Part shown: in pieces, positions 12,991-26,702 of the stretch
Position numbering within the stretch: position 1 is the stretch's first letter
Layout of the letters: every line of letters starts with the position of its first letter
From: Crotophaga sulcirostris
Lineage: Eukaryota > Chordata > Aves > Cuculiformes > Crotophagidae
DNA: 64,000 nt
Reading direction: 5' to 3'
Assembly (NCBI GenBank): GCA_013397455.1
Contig: VYZB01000125.1
Coordinates: forward strand, 195,453 to 259,452
Notes under the pieces: generated by a model
Database searches by the model: none
Told to the model about the DNA's origin: nothing
The model's input: the letters and a program-made list of their open reading frames with translations, nothing else
Made by a program: the position numbers and the translations under genes

Positions 12991-15900
12991 CCACTCTAGT
13001 TTACATCAGTGCTGTCTGCACGCTCAAGGATCATGAGTCTTCAGACATGCAAGTGAATAGAGTTGGACCCTGCCTCACACCTTCCTCCCCTCAGTCTCTG
13101 CTGTGCCACCTCAGCCAAAGCAGGACCATGGTGACTCATGCAGCAGCAGCAGCCTCCAACAACTACTCTGCACTTTCACTGGCACACCTGGGTGCAGGGA
13201 CAGGGGTAGCCCTGAAAGGACATGGTCAGGTCCACACCTTCTACTTCACACAGAAAGCATGGGGGAGCTGGACTGCAGATTGGGCCAAAGTCATTCACAA
13301 GAAAGGAGTTTAAAGTGGGCTTTTTTGTTTGTTCCTGAAGCTTTGCCTGCTCAATACACCTGTAGAAACCAATGCCTGCAAATTCTTGCATCAAGGATGT
13401 CCTGGGCACAGATTTCTTACTCAAATATCCAAGAAGCTTTCCTCATCTTTGTTTTACACAATTTTCCTGTCTCTTGCCAGTCACTGCACTTCCCTTGTTA
13501 CTCAAAAGCAGATAGTTAGGTACAAGCTACACCCACCACAGCGGTTACTGAGAGTAGCAGGGGAGAAAAGAGCAGAATTCAAGGTGAAGCATGTAGCAAG
13601 AGAGACACATGGGTGCCTGGCTGTATCCTGGTGGATGAGAAGTTCCTGGAGCTGCTGGCATCCCCCTGCACAATCTCTACTACTGCTGAAGCTGGGGCTC
13701 TCTGCTGAGCAAGGTGACACCTGAAACTCCCCGACCTGATGATAGAATTCATCATCCACAACCCAAGTTGGACAGAAATGGGATTACTTACACTTAAACT
13801 GTAACAGATACATTGGCAAGGGAACAAAATGCATAGGCATGTTTGGGGTTAGAATGGTACCCTGTACCAGAAAAGCTAAAAAATGCTCCTGCCAAAATAA
13901 GAGGGCTTTTTAGAAAAAAAAAAACAAAACTGTATCTTTCTCCAGAGGTAGACAAATATATTTTTACAGGGACAAAAAGGAACATAGAGCTTAGTTACGG
14001 CTACTTCACAGTCTAGTGCTAGTGTCATGGAAGAAGTCTCAGGCCTCAGAAATGAAGAGTACCAGAGTTATCTCTACAAATATTTGTTTTAAAGAGGACA
14101 TTCTCAAAGAACAGATTTCCAGCTTGAATTTAAGCCTTTCATATGCAATGGCAATGGAGTAAATGGAAAAGGCTTACAGCGCAGCAAAAACACCAATCTC
14201 CAATGTCACTGGTACAGAATGCAATGCACAACTACAAAATGTATGTGGTTGATGGTGGGTTAGCTCAGCTCAGGTGATGGTGTTTATTCTGAAGATGAAC
14301 ACCCAGGCTTCAGTCACTCCTCTGAGGCTTCTTTTCTAAACCACAACTCCATCAACACCTGCATCCAAACAATTATAATCTACAGACTGCCTCTGACTGA
14401 CATCAGGAACTAAATTATACTTAGAGGTACAGGAAGGTATGACACAAACACTGACAAACTATTACAGGCTTCACATGCATCTGTCAAATGCAGGCACAAC
14501 CCATCAAAACAGAACAAAGAAGCCTCTTTCAGACATCATCTCAAGTCCATTTGATATTAACAGTGAAATGGAGCACTCTGCAGCTATCCCTCTGATCTCC
14601 CACCCACATTTTCCAAGAAATGCTTTGGTATTCGGAAGACAAAAAAGTTTTTCAGTATTAACAGCTCTGTGTTCTGGTGTGCCTTGAACGTCTGAATGTA
14701 CAACAGAGATTTGAAAAAGTGCTTTCATATCTTAAAGCTTGTATGTTCTTGTAACTCTGACAAATAAGAGACATTATCTCTTTTTACAGGCCTTGCCTCA
14801 CTTGAATATATGCAGCACCCTGTAGAAACACAAGGGGATTCATATTTGGGGGTTTAGGATTTATTTTTTTAAACGCTCCATACCTAACAGAAATCAGCAT
14901 TGCACCAGGACTGTCAGTGGATCTACATCAACTGCAAACAAGCTGGAAATTATGCCAGCCCAAGAGCTGCCTTTGGATTTGTCTTGGAGAGAGCTTTGAG
15001 AAATCAAGGCACAGTTTGGTAATCTACTCTGCATGCAGGATGGAAGGGTAACTTTCCAAAGACGAACAGAGCACTGCAAAGCAGGCAATCGTTTTAACTT
15101 CTGCTAATTTTCTCAACTCACAGCATGTAGGAAGTAAGCAGATAAATATATTGGTCTGTTCTAGGAGAGGCCACCACAAACCTCAGAGAAGAAGGCTCTG
15201 TATTGTCATAGCTACTAGATTTCCCTACAATCTCATCCAGCACGTTGAGCAGCACTGCACTGCCATCTCTTGGCAGATATTTAGATAACAATTTAAATTC
15301 TATACAAGTATAGGAATAAATTGGCATTACAAATACATTAGAATATATTTAAAACATATATATACAGGTACGTTTTTCTTACTAGCTAAATAAAAACAGA
15401 TCGAAGCTCTAAATGAAGAGTCTAGTCAATATCCAGTCTATTACCCTGACTCTCAAGACTTGTACTAAATGCTGGATACACCTAATAAAACAACTGTTAC
15501 GAGTTTAAATATGGTCTAAAATCCCTTTTTTTCCACAAAAGAGTGTATCTTATTTTTATAGTCAGCATATACAAGAAGCACATAATGACTGTAGTGAAAT
15601 CAAGATTTTATCTACTCGATTAAAACAGTATCAAAATGTCAGCAGAGTTGTGGGCAAAAATGTAGCCGAGAGTTCTTGGTCCTTTCAAGTACACAAAATC
15701 ATAAATAGCATAATTTAAAATGTAGAGCAAAGACAAAGAAAGGATCACAGTGTAATGCTACCTGTATAGACTGGAAATGTAGAGGCAGGAGAAAGTAGTT
15801 ACTAGCAGTTTCTCATGTACAATGTTTACACTCCCTGTAATATGAGGTCTAAGAGATCACCAAAATATTGCAAGTAACAGCTCCAGGAAATATCATCAGG

Positions 15901-18900
15901 ATTTAAATTTTGACAGTTACCAGGTAAAGAAACAATTCAGTATCAACATTGCCTACACTAATATCCACATGTTCCTAACTAGTTTCCACATCTATCGTAG
16001 GCCAGTCTGGTACTCAAGATGTCTCATCCTCTGCTGCAGATCCCTTCTTCCACTACATGTACACAGTCCATAACATAACAGTGGCTGAAATTTTTTGGTA
16101 TACATAAAACAAGGAATGAAATGCACGTCTCCCTCAACATGAGTAAGTATTTTAACAGAGACACTGCAGAGGGAGAATGTGCATACACAGCCACTCGCTT
16201 AAGCTGGGAAGAAGAGTGACTTCTGCTCAATTTTGCAAGAAAGAGTTCCTTCCCAGAGACGGCGATGTCCCTGTAGATGGGTAACCTCTGTGTAACACTG
16301 AGTTGGGTTTCTAAATTTTTAAACCTTTAGAAATTTTAAACCTTTTAAACCTTTAGAAATCAAGCTTTGGGAAAAGAGGTTCTTTATGAATCAAACTCAG
16401 AGCTGTAAAATCTAGTCTGAAAGAAAGACCCTAAACAATTTGAGAATTTAGTCATACTGGCACTTAGCAAGCTCTTACAAATGTTATCAGTAATTTCTTT
16501 AACTACATGCAAGTCATCAACTAAAAGGTACAATGCAGACCTAAGTTACTCTCTAGTACATGACACAGAAAATCCTGGTAGGCCCAACAGCACACACAGA
16601 GTAACACCCATAAAACACAGTCTTCAAGCATGGTTTTCTAGGGAGACAGTGGACAAAGAGCAGTTGAATACAACTCTCACAAAGCACCAAACCTTGCACA
16701 AGTGTAATTTACCATTATTCCATTTGAGTGAACAGGAACAATCTGTAGCAGCTGAAAAAGTCTAGCGCATCAAATGCATCTATTTGCAACGCATTATAAA
16801 AGAATGACAACAACATGATCTTTAAAAAAACATAAACACAGAATATGAAGTTGCAACCACTGTACGGAGATAAACAAGGTCACTGTATATTTACTTGAGA
16901 TGCAGTTATATGAATCTGACCTTTTGGTAATAAGTGGTAATTTCAATGAAAACAACCTTTCAGTTCAGAAGGAAAGGGAAATAAGTCATGTATCCTGCAG
17001 TTGCAGTTTATGATGAGACTCCCAGCCCTAATTTAAAGGTCACCAACAATCCTTTGAAAGCAAGATTGCTTTCTCCTTTTTCCACATTTCATAAGAATGC
17101 TGTCAGGGCTGACTAGTCATCAATAGCAATACCACACAGTTGCCTGGCCAAGAAAGAACTTCAGCTTTCCCTTCAGTACTTACCACCCTATTCTGTGTGC
17201 CAAAATTACCAGCAAGAACATAAGACTAATCAGTAAGAATGCTGCCACAAATAATTCATTTGCTAATCCATATTACAATATTTATATTGGTATTTACACT
17301 CTGATAACAAGCAGAGGAATTGATGACCCTGCTATGCTATGTGGTCTACACAAAGGTTGGGACTGGGCAGTCAGTTTTCACTTCCCCTTTCCATAAAGAG
17401 GGTCATAAAATATGATACAGATGGAGGTTTCTTTGGTTTTGTTTGGTTATGTTGTCTTGTTTGGGTTTTTTTTAAACATTCCTAAACTGATACTAGAAAC
17501 ATCCTGATCTCTGTCAAAATTGCTCGTTCTTAGTGGCCACGGCAGCCAGTATTCCTACACTAATCTAAAACATGAGCAAACCATTTCCACACCAGTTCAA
17601 CTGCTTTTCAAACAGGAACAAGGTTCACTCCTCTACCTTTGCCTACTCAGCAGTTGGTGATGTGGGCTGTATGCAAAGGATACGAATCATAGCAGTCAGT
17701 GTCAAAGATGGGATTAATGATCTTCAGTGATAAATTCCTAAAAAGTTATGTTCTTACATGGAGACTCCCCAGTGTAACACTGGGATCTTCACACTTGTAG
17801 TTTTAGATTTGATTTGTACATCTGCAAATACCTGCTGCGAGATCCTTAATAGAGCTGGAGAACACCCACGGGGAACTCTTAATCCATGTGTTGCCAGAGC
17901 CTGGAAGCATGCAAAGAGCTCTTTCTGCTTTTAACCTAACTTGAAGAATTTGTCCAAACACTCACTTACCACAGTAAAGCTCTCTCCAGGGAAGACATTC
18001 AAATTGGTACTGAAGACAGATAACATGAACTGCATAACCACACAACGGAGCTAAGCAAAGGACTCTTGAGACAAGAAGGCCAGCTACTCCTTTCTCTTCA
18101 CAGAGCTTGACCAGCTAATTAGTGGGGAAAGCTCCATGAGGTCCCAAGGAAGCAGCCTCTGGCAGAGAAGAGGCCATGGGTAGTCTCGTGCAAGGGAAGG
18201 AAAGGTTAACCGTTATGGATGCACTGGTGCACCAGTTCCTCTAGCTGCTCAGCTCCTCTAGGCTATTTCCTTCTTCAAAGGAAACACAAAATAAGATCTG
18301 CTGGTTGCTACCTGAAAGAAGTAAGTCCATATTTTTTCCTCATACTGACTGCTGGATTATGCAAACTGCTTCCCTCTGCCAAAAACAAACCCCACAGCAC
18401 GGAAGGACTGCGTGGGGCTCCTTCAACACCCTGAGCTGCCTTCCCCTGCGGTGTGGTAGCAAAGCCCAGGGAATCTGCTTTCAGCACCTTTATCCAGACC
18501 TTCACTGGCAATGGTGCTGTTGGTATACAGCAACTGACTTGAACAGCACACAGCCCTTTGTAGTCTGCTCATTTGATACAGAAGAGCACTTCCAAGTAGT
18601 CAGTCTTAGAATAAACAAGGATGACAGCAGGTTGGAAAAGAATAGGAAACATATTCAAACATATCCTTTACACAGAGCACTGGAGATGGTAAAGACCAAC
18701 ATCGCTGACCTTATCAAATAGCCCCTCTTCCTCCCTCTCCCATACTGGTAGCTGCTACACCTACTTCCCAGTAGTAGGCAAGGGTGAATTAACTTGCCAC
18801 AGAGCAGAGGAGAGTTAAGGATGTTCAAGAATCTGGTGATGGTGGTGTTTCAGCTTCTTCCCAGAGGAAGATTAATTTGTCTGTGTATATTTCAAAAAAA

Positions 18901-21900
18901 TTTCATGGAGTATTCTTTCTTTAGCCAGACCCTCACTAGGCATGTAATTTCTGAAGCCTCTACTAATCCAGTGATCTGTTCCAGAGAATGCAGTATTACA
19001 AAAGTAGCCACCAATAGAAAGATGATCTCTAGACAGATTCTTCATAACTTCAAAGTTCTGTACAGAAAATGATTTTTTATTTGCTCAGGTACAGTTCAGT
19101 TTCAACTCTTTCTTTTTTATTCCCTTTTTTTCTGCTTTAGAATCTGAAGGTGTTATTCCAGAGCATCACTCCACAGTCCACGCTCATAGTCCCAGCTCTG
19201 AAGAACTTACAGAGAGAAGCTACAAAGGCTTCTGAGGAGAAACCAGTGGCTGAGATATGAACAGAGATCCCATTTGCCAATTCACTCCCTGGGCATCCAG
19301 TAGGTAGTGGCTCCTGCCACCTGGATTTCGCACACATGGGGCTGTCTCTTACATGAGACTTGCACATGCTTAAAGGTACAGAATTAGACCATTTCTCATG
19401 GTTTTCAGTTATTTGGGCTGCACTTGACTGTAAAGCACTTAGTAAGATTGAGAGGTACTTGAAAATTTTCATTTCATAAAACATGCAGAAATAGTGTTGC
19501 AGAGAATATTATAATAAAAGTTGAGAGATTACATCAAAATTAATAGCATTGAAAGATAATTAAAATCTAAGCAAATGGATTGCTATATAAACTAACATTT
19601 TTTTTCAGTAAGGCATTATTTCTTTTGTTATCTTCCTGATTTTTCTTTTAGAAGAAACATTTAGAAAGTTTTAAGCACTATGCCTTTGAGATAAATTGTA
19701 CTTAAAGGTTACAGTGCAAAACCAGATATCTTAGCCCTATATAAGATGGCTTATTAATTGTCCTAGATATGCACATACTCATAAATCTGTTTGTATAATC
19801 TGATGAGAATTGATTTACTATCACAGTGAAATACTACATTAAACACACGTAATTCTTTCTTTATACTGCTCCTCCCATCTTAAAAGCATTCTGTTTGACT
19901 GCATGCCATATTGAATTATTATTCTATAATCATTAAGTGATTTATTTAACTGTTACAGCACAGACAGTTAACATTCATCTATATTCTTATTCTAATTTTA
20001 CTTTTATGTTTTCTGTTGTCATACCAACTAGGAAAAATTATGGATTTCATTTAAACCAAAGCACAGTTATGGAGCAGCAAGATAAGATAAGGGACTTCTT
20101 TATTCTCTTGCAGCACATCTTTCTCAACAATGCACATACAAAAATGCAAAATACAATCTTTTTGAAAGAAAAAATAGTACCGAATCATCAGGCTGAAAAC
20201 TTTGTAATATATTAAGCAAATATTGCTTGGGAAAAAAAATGAAACATGCACCCATTCTTATTGCTGTCAAATCATTTAACAAAGGAAAGGTTGCAGACCA
20301 AGATGCTATGTGTGACAAGAAGTAGAAGGACTCGCTCCACAATCCATCATGCCTGACTCAACATTCTTTGAAGATAAAAATCATTATTCCTGACTCGCCC
20401 TTCTATTTTATTCACATAGCAGTATAGTTCTCCATCAGCCTTAGCTTATGTGTATCTTCAGATGATTTGCATTCCAGCAGTTCTTGGGAGATATTAACCA
20501 GCAAATGAAACCTTATTAACACTACAGTTGCAGACTGCACTGAGTTCACATTCAGTGCAATGGCCTTTGCATACTCATCTTTTATGGCTTGGAAGATCAT
20601 CACAGTGTTTGCCAAGACAAAACTGGACATCTCCCTCTACACTACACTGATTTTAGGCTCACACTGACTGGAAATATGACCCTGTGTGCCTGAAGACATC
20701 TTGAATCAGCACTACACACAAGAGCATTGACAGTAGGCCACTGAAAAGAACTACTCTAACAAGAATATTTACACGTGCTAGGTCACGCAAACCATGAGAA
20801 ATCAAGAGCAAGAACCCAAGGAAGTCAAACAAAAAAATCACCTGATCATAAGAAGTTTTCACTACACCGTATTTTAGGAGGTATAGAGATGAAGGCAGTC
20901 AATGTCACAAAGGCTTCCAGAAGCGATAGGGATTCTGAGGAAAGGAAGAAGGAGGGGAAGCAAGCATACAATCCCATTCATCATTCGGGATCTTTGCTCA
21001 ACAGCCTGAAGATGACCTGGAGAAAACCAGAGGCATTTAGCTTCTCAACTCTGAGATGACTTCAATTAATACAGTCTTTCAGAACAAAAAAGTTCAAAAA
21101 TTTAAGCAAAGATGAAAACACTGTATTAAATGCACACAGTGAGGATGTATTTATATACAAAGGTACCCACCAGAATACCAAGGCACACCCTTGTTGTGCG
21201 CTTCTACCTTAAAGAACTAATAACCCCAACAACCCTAATAACTGCTACATCCAGCAGCACCACGCCCATGCTCCAGCCCACAGCTGGGAAATGCTAATTA
21301 ACACTAAGCTTCTCAGTTTCAGTCCACAAAAAATGCCCATTATTCAATAGGGCTCACTGCACCAGGGAACTATGGCTAAATGGGTACATGCTTTTCCAGG
21401 CACTCTCAATTACAGAAAGAATAATTCTGAAGTTAAATGGAAGTGGAAGAAAATACCTGATCCCATGGAAACTAAATTATTTTTCTTAGCTTAAGAGAAA
21501 TACCTAAGTCAAAGTAATCCTACAGTAAATCCAGCTCTGCAAAGCCATCAGTGACTTTCTGAGCAGCAGTTAGCCCTGCCCTGACACATCTTTATAACCA
21601 CGAGCACTTCAATCACAAACATCTTCATGACTGCTCTACACACACCAAACCATTGAACTTCTGACAAGCAGCAAACCACAATGATGAGATGCCCTGACAG
21701 CCGTGACAGGGAACTGAACCTTGACATCGGTCTGGCTTCAGCTGTGTATTCGACAATACATGGGGGACACAAACAACATAAAGGACCATGACATAGCCAT
21801 CAAAATGGTCAGGAAAGAACTTGCTGTGTAAAAACAGCAACACCAACTAGTGCAGTCAAATATATCTGGCACTGAACACACTAGAAGCACAGCCTAATAA

Positions 21901-22900
21901 AAATGCAAAAGCTACCGAGCCACACTAGCCATAAACTAAAGTACGCTGTATAGGCAAAGGTTAAAAGAACCACACAATTGTTTTGGTGAAAGGCAGCCCA
22001 GCAAGTCTTCATGGATACTCTCTAAGTCTCATTTACTCATTTCCTGCAAGAGCTAGCTCTGTCTCTGGCAAACTGTTGAAAATAAGCAGCATGTTGAGTG
22101 AAACTATGAACCAAAGATTGCAGCAGAAGTTTGCTAAGCACACTATAGTAGTAATACATCAATTTGAAATACTGGTTTCAGTCCCCTGAAACTGCCCATT
22201 ACATATGCAGTCCATATAAGGCCTGAATGGTGTGCAAATACATTTTTCTTATCTATACAGGGCTTGCCAGAGGTCACTGATGTCAAATGAAATTTTTCAC
22301 ACAAGGCAGATGGGGAGCACAGAAGAAATTTGATGTGCACTTCAAAGGGAAGAAATTCCTTCAGTCTGCAAGGCAGTTCTATGTCTTGCTTAGTAATAAG
22401 TTTCTTTTGAAGAAATACTGTTACACAGAAATCTATTTAACTGGAATGATGTTATATAGCATTCTCTATTAACAAAAGTAGAATAATAAATTCAGGACAG
22501 ATTCCCTGTAAAATATTATTACAGTTTTAGCCAGTAGATGGGTTGTCCATCCAGTTTTTGCAAGTGGCTCAACTACTGCTGTCAGGCTAAAAGACTGTAT
22601 AGATGCAAATTTATCTAACTGAAATACATCCTGAGACTAATTTTCACTGAAATATACTGCTATTGATCATGAAACAACTTGCATTGAAATCTGAATGGTT
22701 CCTATTGTACTAAACTTGTTCTTTTTACAACTGAGGATTTGACAAAATGCTACATTATGTAACTTTTTTACTTATATGAAAGTCAAGACTTTGTGAGTGT
22801 TCTTGTATTGGCAAAGAGATTTATGGTTCATATTACCTAAGTGATGCTGCAAGAGCAGATGAGAGATGAAATGCAGAGCCCAGTGATAACTAAGGACAAT
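12991..22900. other. Gene-free AT-rich flank, middle
   Basis: Nothing recognisable as a gene. The longest open frames (13103-13519, 138 codons; 19137-19484 on the minus strand, 115 codons) have no family resemblance and fall within what this much DNA yields by chance. A short imperfect duplication lies at 16317-16360, where the 18-mer TTTTAAACCTTTAGAAAT occurs twice, 26 bp apart. Confidence 0.6.
16317..16360. repeat. 18-bp direct duplication, AT-rich
   Basis: TTTTAAACCTTTAGAAAT occurs at 16317-16334 and again at 16343-16360, with a partial third TTTAAACC between them. This looks like local replication slippage. No function can be inferred. Confidence 0.75.
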
Positions 22901-22924
22901 AGCTCAACCACCAGTTAACTCATT

Positions 22925-23015
22925 TCATGTGTTTCAGCGTCAGTTTCCTTATCTGTACAAGAAAGGAAACAAAGTTCATCTATCTCTGCAAAGCACTGAT
23001 GATATTTTGATGAAC
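22925..23015 (+). repeat. Possible MIR 3' remnant
   Basis: The stretch contains a CAGTTTCCTTATCTGTA motif followed about 40 bases later by GCAAAGCACTG. That is the order seen in the 3' part of MIR elements (the 'cagtttcctcatctgtaaaa' block, then the 'taaagcgctt' block). Divergence is high, as expected for an element this old. Confidence 0.45.
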
Positions 23016-26000
23016 TATGTTATTTAAACACAGCATTTTCCAAGGTCAGCCTTCCCCACACAGCTAAAACATTTAAATAAACTGATCTTTAACTTCTCCT
23101 TCTTTGGATTTACAAACGTGATTACCAGACACTTCACTCCAGCATCCATTTACTTATGGAAGATTTAGCCAGCTCATTAGCACACAGCAGGAGATAGTTT
23201 CACCAGACAGGAGCCCCAGGCTCAGGACTGACCCTCAAGAAGTCCTGCTTCCAAACTTAGTGAGAGGCAGGTGTGACTCACAGATAATGAGCTCGGCCTT
23301 GCAAAGAGCAGGCACTGTGCCAGCCAAACTCCACTGAACACCACAGCAGACGGGCTGTGAAGACTTCAGTCTCTCATTATTTCAAATTCCCATCCCATAA
23401 AGTACTTTAATGTACTTTACAAGCTATAATGCATAAATGAATTGTGCTGTAAATGGACTAAACCTAGTTTCCTAGCTAAGCAATTAGTACAGAGTATTGA
23501 TGTATTCATTATTTTTAAAAGACAGTAGCAGCAATCCAGTGCACAGAGGGGAATCGTGCCTGTGGTCAGTTAGATGTTCATGAACAGTACTGAAGTACAA
23601 GCAGTGTATCTAAAAATAACTGCAGACTGGTCTGAGAACAGTTCAAAAGTAGGAGACAGAAAAATATGTGTGTTGTGACTACCCACCTACAAAGAGCAGA
23701 GCACAAGGGGGCTGGTAGGGGAGCTGCATTCATCACCTGTCTGTGGTAGGCATCTCATACTGACAAAAAATTAAAATATTTACCCCTCGTCTTCCCACAG
23801 TTCTCTGAGCACCTAACAGCAGGCACCAGTATGCAGTATCAGATTGCTCATGTCTATATATTCTGCCTAAACACACTGCGGAACACTGATATTCTACTGT
23901 TTTACTACTAAAAAATTATAAATTGCAGGTGTCACAATAAATCAAAGAACATTTTTGCATTACCAACACTTTTCAAAATTTTGTTGTTTGTAATGAGTAT
24001 TCCAGCCATGAACACATGTGAACAAAATACTGACAGGACGTGTGCATTTTATCTTATCTGCCTGGCCAAGACTACATGGGGGAAAAGACACCACCTTAGT
24101 GTTTAGACACCAGTCTTTGAACTTGGCTAGCCTTAGAACACTGTCACTCTGCTCCAGGTAATGGGATATTGATTTTTTTACACTTCATTCTCTGCAAATC
24201 AATATTCTAATAGACGCACAATAGACTGGCAGAAGGATAGAGAGTACATGCCCACTAACCTGATGGAGATCATTATCCAGAAATGAAGGTCAAATCAAAG
24301 GAAAATTTAAACCTGACATGAGAAGAAGAGCAGCACAAAAAGAAGAATCCGTAAGCACGGGAATTAAAAAAAAAAAAGTATCTAAGATTAACTAGAGAAG
24401 GAAGAAGACACAACCTAAAGAAAGCATGGATAAGGCAGCTAACAAACTCTCAAGCTGGGAATGGCAGACTGACATCCCTTTGGATTGCCTGCACTCAATG
24501 CAATGATTTAAGAAGTACTTCAGGTCTCCAGCAGGAAACAGCTCCAGTGTATCACACAGATGTATTTCCTTTTAAAGTAAAATAGTAAGTTTAAATATAT
24601 GAGAACTACCTGAATAGCCTATTCAGAACAAAGTCAGACAGAAACCATTTGCAATATAAAATAAAATACTTAAAAGAAATCCCTTATTCTTCAAGAGATT
24701 GGTTCCATAGGAAACTAGAAAGCCAAAGGGAGCCTTCAAATAGGCTTTTTTAGCAAAAGGCCTTCTGATCACATCTTTCTGGTGCAGGCAGTGAACAACT
24801 TTTTATGCTATGAAATTTGGAGTTAAAGTAGCCACCTTGCACAGCCTATTAAATTGCTGGCGTAACTCAAGACAGTTTAAGACAGAAAATACTCCAATGG
24901 TTCAGACAAATGGAAGACCAGTGCAAGAGAATTCCTGGGGCAGAGTATATTCAAACACACTGGGAACTGATTGAGTGTCAATCCCATTGAAAACCACCTC
25001 GGGGGTTACAACGGAAGCCAAGCTGCAAATAAGACCAGCGTGTACTCTCTTTGCAACCTTATGCCAGGGTACATAAGGAACACAGATCCAGGAAAGTTAT
25101 TAATGCTCTCTCTTAGCATGAGGGGGTAGCCATGCAAGCTGTGGACAGTTGTGGAACCTCCAACCCAAAAGATAAGCAGGAAAATTGGAGATGATTCAGC
25201 AAAGATGGTCAAGACACCAAGCATAAGACCAATAAAAGGTCTGAGGGAAATATGCTTGTTTATTCCAGCAAGGAGGATACAATGGGGTAATTTAAAATAA
25301 TGCTATGAACAGTAATGACAAAGATAACAGGATAAAACTCCTCTCAGTAGTGATAAATAAGGGATAAAAGCAAAAATCTGGAGATAGGGAAGTTCAGGTT
25401 TGACATTTTGAAAAAACCCTCACTGGGAGGCTGGTACAGCCCTGAAACCAGTACCCTGAGAGGCTGCAAAATCTCAGACCTTGAGAGTTTTCTAGAAGCT
25501 AGTGCAAGAAAGCCACAGCTGAGCTGATCAAGTATTGGCAACATTCCCGGTTGAAGAAAGGGTCCCACAAGATCACCAGAGCATTCTTGCAACCAACAGT
25601 ACTGATGATGATGCTATGAATACATTAAATCACTCTATTATATATTAATCACTTGAGATTTCTTAGCTTCCACTACACTGACATTGCAAAGAAATCTCTT
25701 AGAAAAAGCCTCCTCGATTCCAGGGCCTTCTGCCTACCAGGAAAGACAAAAAGCTTTATGTTTAATTTCTTCTAGACTAGGATTATGCCTAGTTTCCTCA
25801 GCACAGCTCCCTTTACTTGCAGCCACCCACCCTGTTAGAATATAGAGTATTAGCCAAAAAATTCAGCAATGAAGTCAGATGAAGAGGGTTCTCAGATGAA
25901 CTCACTGTTCCAGGCACAGTTAACCTGCTAAACTCCAGTTATCAGATGAATACCAAGAAATGTGAGAAACTGCAGAGAACAGTCATAAAAACGATTAATG

Positions 26001-26255
26001 AAGAGAAAGCATTATTTGTACAGGGAGAAAACCCAAAAACTAAATGCATGCAACGTATCAAAGAAAATGGAACTATATAGTCTCATCCTAGGGACAGCAG
26101 AGTGTGTTGCAAAAGAAATCCACAGCTGCACCAGGTGCTTTAGTTCAACATCACAAAGCTCAAAGCTTGACTCTTCCAGCTCAACTTTAAGCTTGCTTTC
26201 ACCAGCAATTTTAGGAAACAGACTAAAGTGAGTTTTCATCAATTTCGCCCCATGG
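23016..26255. other. Gene-free stretch before the SETMAR CpG island
   Basis: No exon or repeat is recognised. Composition is AT-rich up to about 26.2 kb, then changes abruptly to the G tract and CR1 fragments. Confidence 0.55.
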
Positions 26256-26288
26256 CGGAGGAGGGGGGGTGGGGGTGAGGGGGGGGGG
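26256..26288 (+). repeat. Long G tract, G-quadruplex capable
   Basis: The + strand reads G7, T, G5, TGA, G10 (26263-26269, 26271-26275, 26279-26288), preceded by GGCGGAGGA. The G10 run can supply two G3 blocks, so four stacked runs are available for an intramolecular G-quadruplex. It lies about 540 bp upstream of the SETMAR start codon, directly before a CR1 3' end. It is also a likely site of length polymorphism and sequencing error. Confidence 0.8.
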
Positions 26289-26291
26289 TAG

Positions 26292-26355
26292 TGGAACCGG
26301 ATGGGCTTTAGGTCCCTTCCAACCCAAACCATTCCATTCTCTGATTCCATGATCA
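26292..26355 (+). mobile_element. CR1 LINE 3'-end fragment, plus orientation
   Basis: The stretch reads as the terminal part of a CR1 3' UTR in sense orientation: GGTCCCTTCCAACCCAAACC followed by a CATTCTCTGATTCCATGAT-like tail, the usual degenerate CR1 terminal octamers. Only about 60 bases remain, so it is a deeply 5'-truncated, dead copy. Confidence 0.8.
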
Positions 26356-26452
26356 CAAAATGACACAACAGTCGGGGCTGGAAGGGACCTGTACATCACC
26401 CCGTCCAACCCCCTGCTAAGGCAGGGTCACCTACAGCGAGTTGCAATGAGGA
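26356..26452 (-). mobile_element. CR1 LINE 3'-end fragment, minus orientation
   Basis: Read on the + strand this is the reverse complement of a CR1 3' end: GGGGCTGGAAGGGACCTGTA, a CCGTCCAACCCCCTGCT block, then AGGCAGGGTCACCTACAGCG. It directly abuts the plus-orientation fragment, so the two 3' ends face each other. No coding part remains. Confidence 0.85.
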
Positions 26453-26702
26453 ATTAAAATAACTCAGTGGTTTGCAACTCCCATTAAAATCTACTCGGGT
26501 TTGAGTGCTTTCCCACACACCACGCAGACCCTCACCAGTTTCCGCAAGGGCAGCCCCACCGCAGGGGGCGACCCCAGCAGCACCCCCCCCCCCAATCCCC
26601 ACGGCCCTGGTCAGGGCGACGCGGGGTTTCCATGACAACCCCGCCCCAGCCTCGCCCGCCATGGTGCGTCCCTTCCCTCTGCCCAACCAAGAAGCAGCGC
26701 GG

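Noticed and set aside
13047..13759. Cluster of overlapping open frames of 82-138 codons on both strands
   Set aside because: Overlapping frames on both strands in a locally less AT-rich patch, with no domain, no splice-site pattern and no repeat signature. They fit chance.
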